A stretch of 6,064 nt of DNA, from positions 1 to 6,064 of the forward strand of contig JAGHBR010000280.1 of the NCBI GenBank assembly GCA_021160885.1. Direction: 5' to 3'. Source of the DNA: Caldisericaceae bacterium. Its GTDB lineage: Bacteria > Calditrichota > Calditrichia > Calditrichales > Calditrichaceae. A program made the translations under genes and the position numbers. Shown piece by piece: positions 1-5,636 of the stretch (the first letter of the stretch is position 1; the number at the start of each line of letters is the position of its first letter). The notes beneath the pieces were generated by a model. It had not been told where the DNA came from. It was given only the letters and a program-made list of their open reading frames with translations, and made no database searches.

Positions 1-135
1 CTTTAATATGATTAATGAAAAAAAACGTAATTTTTTACGATTGTAAATTGATTGTAAAAAAATGAAATTTTGAAAATTTAATTATTCATTGTAATTTCAA
101 TTGCCAAATAAAAAACTAAAGAAAGAGGTGATAAA
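1..135. promoter_or_regulatory. AT-rich leader upstream of tatA, promoter not resolved
   Basis: This AT-rich stretch precedes the first gene of the cluster and should hold its promoter. It contains a perfect inverted repeat CGTAA-TTTT-TTACG at 26-39 and a 9-base direct repeat GATTGTAAA at 39-47 and 50-58, spaced 11 bases apart. A TTGTAA hexamer (52-57) and TTTAAT (77-82) resemble sigma-70 boxes but are 19 bases apart, longer than ideal, and such matches are expected by chance in sequence this AT-rich. I therefore do not commit to a transcription start. Confidence 0.35.
122..131 (+). promoter_or_regulatory. Strong ribosome binding site of tatA
   Basis: The stretch AAAGAGGTGA lies four bases before the ATG at 136 and is close to the full anti-Shine-Dalgarno complement. 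It fixes the tatA start and is the best ribosome binding site upstream of any gene in the window; the genes downstream have much weaker ones. Confidence 0.8.
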
Positions 136-393
136 ATGTTTGGTATCGGAACATCGGAACTTTTAATCATTTTATTCATCATTTTGCTAGTCTTCGGTTC
201 CAAAAAACTGCCCGAACTGGCTCAGGGACTGGGCAGAGGAATTAGAGAATTTAAAAAGGCCGCCAACGAAATCCAGGATGAACTGGATTTAAACGAACCG
301 CTGGAATCTCCAACCAGCAACAAAGCAAAAGTGCAAGACAGGGAAAATACCGAGGAAAATAACGAAACGGAATCGACTAAAGAAAAAGAGTAG
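136..393 (+). CDS. tatA: Sec-independent protein translocase subunit TatA/E
   Basis: TatA is the pore-forming or membrane-weakening subunit of the twin-arginine pathway, which exports folded proteins across the inner membrane with TatC. The 85-residue product has the family layout: one short N-terminal membrane helix (about residues 6-20), the hinge FG at 20-21, then the amphipathic helix with KKLPELAQGLGRGIREFKKA (23-42), and a hydrophilic tail (about 46-85) rich in Glu, Asn and Lys. The length is typical. Position 8 is Glu, which in E. coli marks TatB, but the KKLPEL helix and the short tail read as TatA/E, common in bacteria with a single TatA-type protein. The start is set by a strong ribosome binding site. 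The stop is one base before the gatA start, so the two are probably translationally coupled. No tatC or tatB is in view. Confidence 0.93.
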   Translation: MFGIGTSELLIILFIILLVFGSKKLPELAQGLGRGIREFKKAANEIQDELDLNEPLESPTSNKAKVQDRENTEENNETESTKEKE

Positions 394-394
394 C

Positions 395-1813
395 ATGCAA
401 ATTTCAGATATTCAAAAGGCAGTCCGACAACAAAAAGCATCGATTAGCCGGCGTGTAGAAGAAGCTCTGAAAAAGATCGAACAAAATAGCCATTTAAATG
501 CCTTTACTCAGGTGTTTGCCGACCAGGCCAGAGAACGTGCCCAACAGTTGGAAGAACAACTGTCTGCTGGTAAAAATCCCGGCCCGTTGACTGGTGTGAT
601 TATGGCCATTAAAGACAATATCAATATCGCCGGTCGGCGAACTACCTGTGCCAGCAAAATTTTAGAGAATTTTGTTTCTCCGTTCGATGCAACTGTGATT
701 CAAAGGCTGCGTGAAGCCGGAGCCATTTTCATCGGCAAGACCAATATGGATGAATTTGCCATGGGCTCCTCCAGCGAAAATTCCTACTTTGGTTCGGTCA
801 AAAATCCGCTTAATCCTGATTACGTTGCCGGTGGTTCCAGTGGTGGATCGGCTGTTGCGGTAGCCATTGGCGCCTGTGATGCAGCGCTGGGCAGCGAAAC
901 CGGCGGTAGCATCCGCCAACCTGCTTCTTTTACCGGTTTGGTGGGCATTAAGCCAACCTACGGGAGAGTTTCACGCTATGGTCTGGTGGCGTACGCTTCT
1001 TCGCTGGATCAAATTGGTGTGTTTGCCCGCACAGTGCAGGACACGGCCGCCATTTTACAGATTATTGCCGGGCATGATGAAAAAGATTCTACTTCGGCCG
1101 AAGTGGAAGTGGTAGATTACGCTACCACAATAAACAGAGATTTTAAAGAACTGAAAATTGGTCTGCCAAAGCAATACTTTGCCGATGGACTGGATGCTGA
1201 AATTCGTGAAGGGATTCTAAAAATTACCAATGAACTGGCTAAACAGGGCGCCAATGTAGAAGAATTTGATCTGCCCTTAACACGCTATGCCATTGCCACC
1301 TACTACATTATTGCCACGGCCGAAGCTTCCTCTAACCTGGCGCGATACGATGGCGTGCGCTATGGCTTCAGGGCACCGGAAGTTGATGATTTGCAGGAAA
1401 TGTACGCCAGTACTCGTAGTAAAGGCTTTGGTAAAGAAGTTAAACGACGAATTTTACTGGGCACTTACGTGCTTTCTGCCGGTTACTACGATGCCTATTA
1501 CAAAAAGGCCATGCAGGTTCGTCGGCTGATAAAAGAAGAACTTAACAATGCTTTCAAAAAATACGATGTAATCGTCACGCCCACTACGCCAACCACCGCG
1601 TTTAAACTGGGCGAAAAAATTTCGGATCCCCTTACCATGTATCTGATGGATATTTACACCGTCACCGCTAATTTAGCAGGTATTTGCGCCATTAATTTGC
1701 CTGCCGGAAAGCATTCCAATGGTCTGCCCTTTGGCTTACAGGTCATGGCGCCGGCCTTTCGGGAAGAACGGTTGTTTCAGTTAGGCGCAACGATTGAAAG
1801 AATGCAGTCTTAA
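395..1813 (+). CDS. gatA: Asp-tRNA(Asn)/Glu-tRNA(Gln) amidotransferase subunit A
   Basis: GatA is the glutaminase subunit of GatCAB: it releases ammonia from glutamine, which is channelled to GatB to convert Glu-tRNA(Gln) or Asp-tRNA(Asn) to the amide form in the cytoplasm. The 472-residue protein is an amidase-signature enzyme. The Ser-cisSer-Lys triad is visible: Lys73 in AIKDN, Ser148 in GGSSGGSA and Ser172 in GSETGGSIRQPA, each exactly six less than the S. aureus numbering I recall (79, 154, 178). Arg352 and Asp419 fall at the positions expected for the glutamine-binding Arg358 and Asp425. The length is near the usual ~480. The ATG follows the tatA stop by one base; AAAGAG at 385-390, inside the tatA end, can serve as a close ribosome binding site. 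Nothing suggests loss of function. The partner gatC is not adjacent. Confidence 0.97.
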   Translation: MQISDIQKAVRQQKASISRRVEEALKKIEQNSHLNAFTQVFADQARERAQQLEEQLSAGKNPGPLTGVIMAIKDNINIAGRRTTCASKILENFVSPFDATVIQRLREAGAIFIGKTNMDEFAMGSSSENSYFGSVKNPLNPDYVAGGSSGGSAVAVAIGACDAALGSETGGSIRQPASFTGLVGIKPTYGRVSRYGLVAYASSLDQIGVFARTVQDTAAILQIIAGHDEKDSTSAEVEVVDYATTINRDFKELKIGLPKQYFADGLDAEIREGILKITNELAKQGANVEEFDLPLTRYAIATYYIIATAEASSNLARYDGVRYGFRAPEVDDLQEMYASTRSKGFGKEVKRRILLGTYVLSAGYYDAYYKKAMQVRRLIKEELNNAFKKYDVIVTPTTPTTAFKLGEKISDPLTMYLMDIYTVTANLAGICAINLPAGKHSNGLPFGLQVMAPAFREERLFQLGATIERMQS

Positions 1814-1842
1814 TTGCAAACGGTAAAAGGTAACAGGCAAAA

Positions 1843-3282
1843 ATGGAATACGAAGCAATAATCGGTTTAGAAGTTCATACCCAGCTCTTAACAGAGACCA
1901 AAATCTTTTGCGGTTGCAGCACAAAATTCGGTGCAGAGCCTAATTCGCAAACCTGTCCGGTTTGCCTGGGCATGCCCGGTGTGTTGCCGGTTCTCAATAA
2001 AAAAGTGGTTGAATTCGCTGTCCTGTTGGGGCTGGCCACTAACTGCCAGATTCGCCGCTCTAATCGTTTTGCCCGCAAAAACTATTTTTACCCGGATCTG
2101 CCAAAAGGCTACCAGATTTCACAATTTGAAGAACCTATCTGCGAAAATGGCTATCTTGAAATCGAAACCGAACAGGGCAAAAAACGCATCGGTTTAATTC
2201 GCATTCACATGGAAGAAGATGCCGGTAAGTCGGTTCATGACGAGTCTTATGTAGAAGCCAACGAAACGCTGATCGATTTAAATCGTTGTGGTGTACCTCT
2301 GCTGGAAATAGTCAGTGCGCCGGACATTCGTTCACCGCAGGAAGCCCATGCCTATTTAACACAGTTGCGCCAGCTGGTACGTTACCTGGGCATCAGCGAC
2401 GGCAATATGGAAGAGGGCAGTTTTCGTTGCGATGCCAACATTAGTGTGCGCCCGGTTGGACAGCAAAAATTTGGCACACGCACCGAATTAAAAAACATGA
2501 ACTCTTTCGCGCATGTGCAAAAAGCGCTGGAGTACGAAATCGAACGACAAACAGAATTGTTAAAAGACGGTAAATCAGTGGAACAGCAAACCTTATTGTG
2601 GGATGCCGACAAAAACATTGCCCAACCCATGCGAGGCAAAGAAGAATCACACGATTACCGCTACTTTCCTGAACCTGATCTGGTTCCGGTGCACATCGAT
2701 GTGGCCTGGTTCGACAAAATTAAACAATCCTTGCCTGAATTGCCTCAGGAAAAATTCGAGCGCTTTTTGAACCAATATCAATTGCCGGAATATGATGTGC
2801 GTCTTTTAACCGAAAACAGAGAAGTAGCCGATTACTTTGAAAAAGTAGCCGCCCTGTTCGATGATTTTAAGATGATCAGCAACTGGATGCTTGGCGAAAT
2901 TGCCCGCGTTTTAAACGAACAAAAAATTTCGATTAATCAACTGCCGCTTAAACCGGATAAGTTGGCTGATTTGTTGCAAGCCATCCGCAAAAAGGTCGTA
3001 AGCACCAGTGCGGCCAAAAAAGTGTTCGACTTTTTGCTCAGCAACGATCTTTCGGTTGAGCAGGCTATTGAAAAATTGGGCCTGAAACAGATCTCCGATG
3101 AAAGTGAAATTGAACAATTCGTTGAACGGGTAATTGCTCAGCACCCGGCAGAAGTTGAAAGTTTTAAAGCAGGTAAAACCAAAGTGATTGGCTTTTTGGT
3201 GGGGCAGGTCATGAAACTTTCCAGAGGCAAAGCCAATCCGCAGTTAGTGAACCAGTTGTTGCAAAAAAAGCTGAAAGCTTAG
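1843..3282 (+). CDS. gatB: Asp-tRNA(Asn)/Glu-tRNA(Gln) amidotransferase subunit B
   Basis: GatB binds the mischarged tRNA, phosphorylates the Glu or Asp side chain with ATP and transfers the ammonia delivered from GatA. The 479-residue product has normal length and domain order: the cradle domain (about 1-295), a helical domain, and a YqeY-like tail (roughly the last 80 residues). Visible motifs are IGLEVHTQL (7-15) with Glu10 and His12 and IHMEED (121-126), which supply the metal-binding residues, the zinc-type cysteines Cys23, Cys25, Cys38 and Cys41 (CxC-x12-CxxC), and the family signature IDLNRCGVPLLEIVSAP at 144-160. DYRYFPEPDL (271-280) is also typical. The start lies 29 bases after gatA, with AACAGG at 1832-1837 as a modest ribosome binding site. 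Together with gatA it implies that this organism makes Gln-tRNA and/or Asn-tRNA by the indirect route. Confidence 0.97.
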   Translation: MEYEAIIGLEVHTQLLTETKIFCGCSTKFGAEPNSQTCPVCLGMPGVLPVLNKKVVEFAVLLGLATNCQIRRSNRFARKNYFYPDLPKGYQISQFEEPICENGYLEIETEQGKKRIGLIRIHMEEDAGKSVHDESYVEANETLIDLNRCGVPLLEIVSAPDIRSPQEAHAYLTQLRQLVRYLGISDGNMEEGSFRCDANISVRPVGQQKFGTRTELKNMNSFAHVQKALEYEIERQTELLKDGKSVEQQTLLWDADKNIAQPMRGKEESHDYRYFPEPDLVPVHIDVAWFDKIKQSLPELPQEKFERFLNQYQLPEYDVRLLTENREVADYFEKVAALFDDFKMISNWMLGEIARVLNEQKISINQLPLKPDKLADLLQAIRKKVVSTSAAKKVFDFLLSNDLSVEQAIEKLGLKQISDESEIEQFVERVIAQHPAEVESFKAGKTKVIGFLVGQVMKLSRGKANPQLVNQLLQKKLKA

Positions 3283-3285
3283 TCC

Positions 3286-3741
3286 ATGCAAGAAGGTGAG
3301 CATCCTTATGGGGATAAAGGCCAAATTGTTATTTTTATTTTGTACATTTTTATTCTCTTAGCGGATCGCTTTTTCATTAAAACGTCATTGATCCATTTAA
3401 GCTGGCTGCGCTGGCTCATTGCACTGTCTCTTTTTTTATTTTCTTTTTTATTAATGAAAGAGGGGCACAAAGCCGTTATTGCCAAAAATCAGCAATCAAA
3501 TTTGATTACCGATGGAGTGTTTAAAGTAGTAAGGCACCCGTTGTACCTTTCCATTCTTATTTTTTATCTTTCCCTGTCTTTTTTCTTTAATTCCTTTTTG
3601 GGATTGGTGTTACTGGTCCCTGTTTTTTTGTTTTACAATTTCATTGCCTCTTATGAAGAAAAATTCTTGATCAAAAAATTCAGTGATTCTTACATTGCTT
3701 ACCAAAAAAGAACCGGGCGCTGGTTACCTAAATTAAAATAA
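3286..3741 (+). CDS. Integral-membrane methyltransferase of the ICMT/PEMT superfamily
   Basis: This 151-residue protein belongs to the small membrane methyltransferases that include isoprenylcysteine carboxyl methyltransferase and phospholipid N-methyltransferase, which use S-adenosylmethionine at the membrane face. About four hydrophobic helices are visible (roughly 12-28, 41-57, 87-101 and 103-121). The family core is present: DGVFKVVRHPLYLS (76-89) with Arg83-His84-Pro85 and Tyr87, then EEKFLIKKFSDSYIAYQKRTGRWLP (124-148) with Glu124-Glu125, Tyr136 and Tyr139. The substrate cannot be told from sequence; bacterial members act on lipids, small thiols or unknown targets. The ATG is three bases after the gatB stop and lacks a clear ribosome binding site, so coupling to gatB is likely. 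A purine-rich AGAAGGTGAG lies just inside the gene (3291-3300), so the exact start is less certain than the identity. Confidence 0.8.
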   Translation: MQEGEHPYGDKGQIVIFILYIFILLADRFFIKTSLIHLSWLRWLIALSLFLFSFLLMKEGHKAVIAKNQQSNLITDGVFKVVRHPLYLSILIFYLSLSFFFNSFLGLVLLVPVFLFYNFIASYEEKFLIKKFSDSYIAYQKRTGRWLPKLK

Positions 3742-3752
3742 GGCAATAGCGG

Positions 3753-4493
3753 ATGCGTTTACAAGTTAAACATTTCGGCTTTTTGATTTTTTTCTTTCTG
3801 ATTGGATTTTCCTCTGCACAGGATTCGACACGTGTAAAAATATTTGGTATCAAACCTAATTTTCTTCAACTATCGCCATTAAAACTGACTGGTGATTCCT
3901 TGCATCTGCAATTTGATCAACAAAGATATCCCAAACTATCGTCTCAGTTTTACAATCTAAATCGTGTTATGCCGCCCAATAAGTTTTTGTGGGATTACCG
4001 GGAAAGCTCCTACTACACACCGCTTTGGGTAAAAAACAAAATGGCCCGCATTATGAATCGTCCTGCGCCTGGCGAAGTTTGGCCAATTTTACCAGTAGCT
4101 CTGATCGCCGCCCGCCTGGCCTTACAACAAATAGAAATAAATAAAAAAATTGCCATCAAACCACAGGATTATCTGGTCGCAAAAAAATACTGGCCGATTT
4201 TAAAAGCGCTATGGGAAAAATCGCCACAAACGGCTGCCCAGCTTTACAGGCGGATTGATATTAAAAACAGCCGAACATTGACAAATTTAGAACAGGATTT
4301 ACAATACTTAGTGGATCAGAAGCTCTTGAAATCACGAACCTTACCAGGCCAAGAAACTGAATATTTTGCATCCCAGAGTCGTGGCCAGGCTATTTTATTA
4401 CTGAAAAAGGCTCTACAGGATGACCATTTTAGTATGCAGCAAAAGAAAAAATTTTTAGATTTAAAGAACTACATAACTAGAGAAGCTGATTAG
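3753..4493 (+). CDS. Exported or membrane protein with winged-helix-like C terminus, function unknown
   Basis: I do not recognise the family of this 246-residue protein. It begins with a signal peptide: basic start (Arg2, Lys6), hydrophobic core at 9-19 and a likely type I cleavage after Ser20-Ser21-Ala22. Residues 23-108 are polar and aromatic-rich (many Tyr, Trp, Phe, Pro). Residues 109-124 (WPILPVALIAARLAL) are hydrophobic but short and hold Arg121, so they may be a weak membrane segment or a buried helix. The C-terminal part reads like a winged helix: helices at about 146-156, 160-168 and 174-192, an Arg/Thr/Gly-containing turn (193-207) resembling a wing, and a further helix at 209-223. 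If 109-124 spans the membrane, the winged helix would be cytoplasmic; if not, the domain is periplasmic and may bind protein. The ATG lies 11 bases after the methyltransferase, with TAAGG at 3739-3743 as ribosome binding site. It is the last gene of the cluster. Confidence 0.75.
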   Translation: MRLQVKHFGFLIFFFLIGFSSAQDSTRVKIFGIKPNFLQLSPLKLTGDSLHLQFDQQRYPKLSSQFYNLNRVMPPNKFLWDYRESSYYTPLWVKNKMARIMNRPAPGEVWPILPVALIAARLALQQIEINKKIAIKPQDYLVAKKYWPILKALWEKSPQTAAQLYRRIDIKNSRTLTNLEQDLQYLVDQKLLKSRTLPGQETEYFASQSRGQAILLLKKALQDDHFSMQQKKKFLDLKNYITREAD

Positions 4494-4499
4494 AGCCCA

Positions 4500-4513
4500 C
4501 AGTGATAGCACTG
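4500..4513 (+). terminator. Weak hairpin after the gene cluster
   Basis: CAGTG-ATAG-CACTG forms a perfect five-pair stem with a four-base loop, seven bases after the last stop codon. The nearest T-run (4525-4528) is eleven bases further on, so it does not have the classic intrinsic terminator form. It is the only hairpin close to the end of the cluster. Confidence 0.25.
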
Positions 4514-4524
4514 AGAATGTTGAG

Positions 4525-4545
4525 TTTTGAATTTTGAATTTTGAA
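4525..4545. repeat. Heptamer tandem repeat, TTTTGAA x3
   Basis: Three exact head-to-tail copies of TTTTGAA occupy this stretch, and the bases before it (TTGAG) look like a degraded further copy. Period-seven AT-rich heptamers of this kind occur between genes in many bacteria and are prone to change in copy number. No function can be read from it. Confidence 0.85.
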
Positions 4546-4662
4546 TGCAAGTTAGCTTTATTTAAACCGATTCACGATTATTGGGCTTTTAGTTTTTTAA
4601 CGATTCAACAAAAAACATGAAACCCTGTCTAACAGGCCATTGCTGCACGCAAAAAAATTAAG

Positions 4663-4679
4663 AAACCTTTGAAAAAATC
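4663..4679 (+). repeat. AT-rich direct repeat, copy 1 (upstream of the asparaginase remnant)
   Basis: AAACCTTTG followed by six A and TC. The same sequence with seven A occurs at 5341-5358, so the two copies bracket the asparaginase remnant in the same orientation. An inverted partial copy (TTTTTCAAAG) is at 4780-4789. Confidence 0.7.
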
Positions 4680-4733
4680 TTTAAGAAGGCCATTGCCGCG
4701 CAGGGGGAATCCCTAAATTATTGTAAGCATTAG

Positions 4734-4754
4734 ATTCCGCATCAAGTGCGGAAT
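4734..4754. repeat. Perfect 8-bp-stem hairpin, REP-like
   Basis: ATTCCGCA and TGCGGAAT pair around a five-base loop TCAAG. The arms followed by GACG resemble widespread REP-type palindromes in intergenic DNA. There is no T-run after it, so a terminator role is unlikely. Confidence 0.6.
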
Positions 4755-4854
4755 GACGACAGGTTTGGAGAATCCATTGTTTTTCAAAGTATTCCTTAAC
4801 ATAAATTAAGCACAAATTACAAAAGCATGTTCTTTATGCGGGAGTACGCTTAAC

Positions 4855-5342
4855 ATGCCTGAGCTAGAACCAAAGTTGATTGTCCACGGTGGAGCCTGGG
4901 ACATTCCAAAAAGATTGCATCATGAACATTTAGCCGGAATTGAACAGGCACTACAATTAGGACAGCAGGTTTTAAAAAAGGAAGATGATGCTTTAAAAAC
5001 AGTCATTGAAGTCATCAAGTTTCTGGAAGAATTGATGCCGGTTGCGGTTCGTTTTTAACAGTTGCCGGAGAAGTAGAAATGGATGCAGGATTGATGGGCG
5101 GTAGTGATCTTTCCAGTGGAGCAGTAGCCGCCATTCAGAATGTGTCCCATCCCATTGAAGTGGCTGATTTGGTGCGTACTAAAATACAACATCACCTGTT
5201 GGTTGGCCAGGGAGCAACCGATTTTGCCAGAGAACAGGGGATCCCCAAAGTGGAAACCATCGATTTACTGGTGGGACGCGAAAAAGAACGCTATTTAAAA
5301 CTTAAAAAGCAGGGCAGTGTACGCATTAAAAAATTTTTTTAA
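4855..5342 (+). pseudogene. Broken isoaspartyl peptidase / L-asparaginase (family T2), frameshifted and truncated
   Basis: The intact family is an Ntn hydrolase that cleaves isoaspartyl dipeptides and asparagine after self-processing at a threonine. Here only the N-terminal half remains, in two frames. Frame one (4855-5031) reads PKLIVHGGAWDIP (residues 6-18) and continues to FLEE. The family sequence then resumes in another frame at 5034 with DAGCGSFLTVAGEVEMDAG and runs to RYLKLKKQGSVRIKKFF before a stop at 5340-5342. From family alignment in memory, about ten bases (the codons for roughly four residues before Asp-Ala-Gly) are missing at 5031-5034. The second break is decisive: the piece that would follow, with HGTVG and the catalytic threonine, is absent in all frames I read downstream. 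ATG 4855 has GGGAG ten bases upstream. Expression of an active enzyme is not possible from this copy. The ATG at 5079 inside the second frame is not a separate gene. Confidence 0.9.
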
Positions 5343-5358
5343 ACCTTTGAAAAAAATC
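5341..5358 (+). repeat. AT-rich direct repeat, copy 2 (at the 3' break of the asparaginase remnant)
   Basis: AAACCTTTG followed by seven A and TC, starting inside the stop codon that ends the remnant. It matches 4663-4679 apart from one A. Its position at the exact point where homology to asparaginase stops suggests that it marks the deletion or insertion junction. Confidence 0.7.
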
Positions 5359-5636
5359 ATAAAAAATGAACAATTCTTAATATTTATGTATTTTGATTTA
5401 TCTTTTAATTCACCTCCTTATCAAAGCTAAATTTTGTATTTCCAATTCATTATATCCTCCTCTCTTTAATAAAGGGAGGGGAGTCAGAGGGATGGTTTTT
5501 TAACCATTTTACGATCAAATTTTAAAACTTGAAAATATTGTTTAAATTATTTTGGTCATGGCTGCCTTCAATTAAATTTTCCTTTTTGGGACAATTCTAT
5601 TAATTTTAAACAGTTAAAAAAAACAAACGATTACCA
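5343..5636. other. Non-coding AT-rich stretch with one strong hairpin
   Basis: No gene is supported on either strand. Apart from the repeat at its left end and the hairpin pair at 5457-5507, it is low-complexity AT-rich DNA. It should contain the promoter of the prenyltransferase gene, but I could not pick a convincing pair of boxes. An in-frame TAA at 5607-5609 limits how far upstream that gene can start. Confidence 0.6.
5457..5507. repeat. Double hairpin, probably a dispersed intergenic repeat
   Basis: The first hairpin pairs 5457-5467 with 5471-5481 (11 pairs, two of them G-T, loop AAT) giving a pyrimidine-rich arm and a GGGAGGGG arm. A second, ATGGTT-TTTT-AACCAT, is a perfect six-pair stem at 5492-5507. 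The arrangement CCTCC..TTTA-AT-AAAGGGAGGGGAGTCAGAGGG..GGTT resembles intergenic repeats seen in many unrelated bacterial genomes. It could also stop transcription, although the T-run lies in the loop of the second stem rather than directly after the first. Confidence 0.55.

Larger units (their letters stand above)
4658..4799. repeat. Candidate MITE-like element with imperfect inverted ends
   Basis: The left end (4658-4676, TTAAGAAACCTTTGAAAAA) and the reverse complement of the right end (4780-4799) agree at 17 of 20 aligned positions, including an exact 10-base CTTTGAAAAA. Between them lies a perfect eight-pair hairpin, ATTCCGCA-TCAAG-TGCGGAAT (4734-4754), followed by GACGAC, a form common in dispersed intergenic palindromes. 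GGAAT/ATTCC occurs again at 4706-4710. It has no reading frame, so it could only move with help from elsewhere. I see no clear target-site duplication. A single copy cannot prove mobility. Confidence 0.4.
4494..4854. other. Non-coding, repeat-rich intergenic stretch
   Basis: No credible gene is seen on either strand in these 361 bases. They hold a small hairpin at 4500-4513, a heptamer repeat at 4525-4545, a short stem CCTGT-CTA-ACAGG at 4624-4636, an imperfect 15-base direct repeat AGGCCATTGCNGCNC at 4634-4648 and 4687-4701 (13 of 15 bases equal), and a candidate small element at 4658-4799. The ribosome binding site of the broken asparaginase gene (GGGAG, 4840-4844) lies at the end. Confidence 0.7.

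Noticed and set aside
52..82. Sigma-70 promoter TTGTAA / TTTAAT
   Set aside because: The 19-base spacer and the extreme AT content make the match no better than chance, so it is mentioned but not called.
136..393. TatB assignment based on Glu8
   Set aside because: Glu at position 8 recalls E. coli TatB, but the KKLPELAQGLGRGIREFKKA helix and short tail match the TatA/E type found in many single-TatA bacteria.
222..440. 72-residue minus-strand reading frame over tatA
   Set aside because: It is the complement of the charged tail of a clear tatA gene, low in complexity (Ser, Phe, Leu) and without a recognisable domain.
662..2078. Several 67-88-residue frames on both strands inside gatA and gatB
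   Set aside because: All lie within two well-conserved genes in other frames and show no family features of their own.
2382..3144. Three minus-strand frames within gatB
   Set aside because: They are shadows of gatB; no ribosome binding site or known motif supports them.
3753..4493. Lipoprotein assignment for the exported protein
   Set aside because: There is no cysteine after the hydrophobic core; the cleavage site Ser-Ser-Ala before Gln fits signal peptidase I.
4525..4545. CRISPR-like array
   Set aside because: Units are seven bases, head to tail and without spacers, so this is a simple tandem repeat.
5079..5342. Separate 87-residue gene starting at ATG 5079
   Set aside because: Asparaginase homology continues upstream of this ATG in the same frame to about 5034, and the N-terminal half lies in the neighbouring frame, so it is part of one broken gene.
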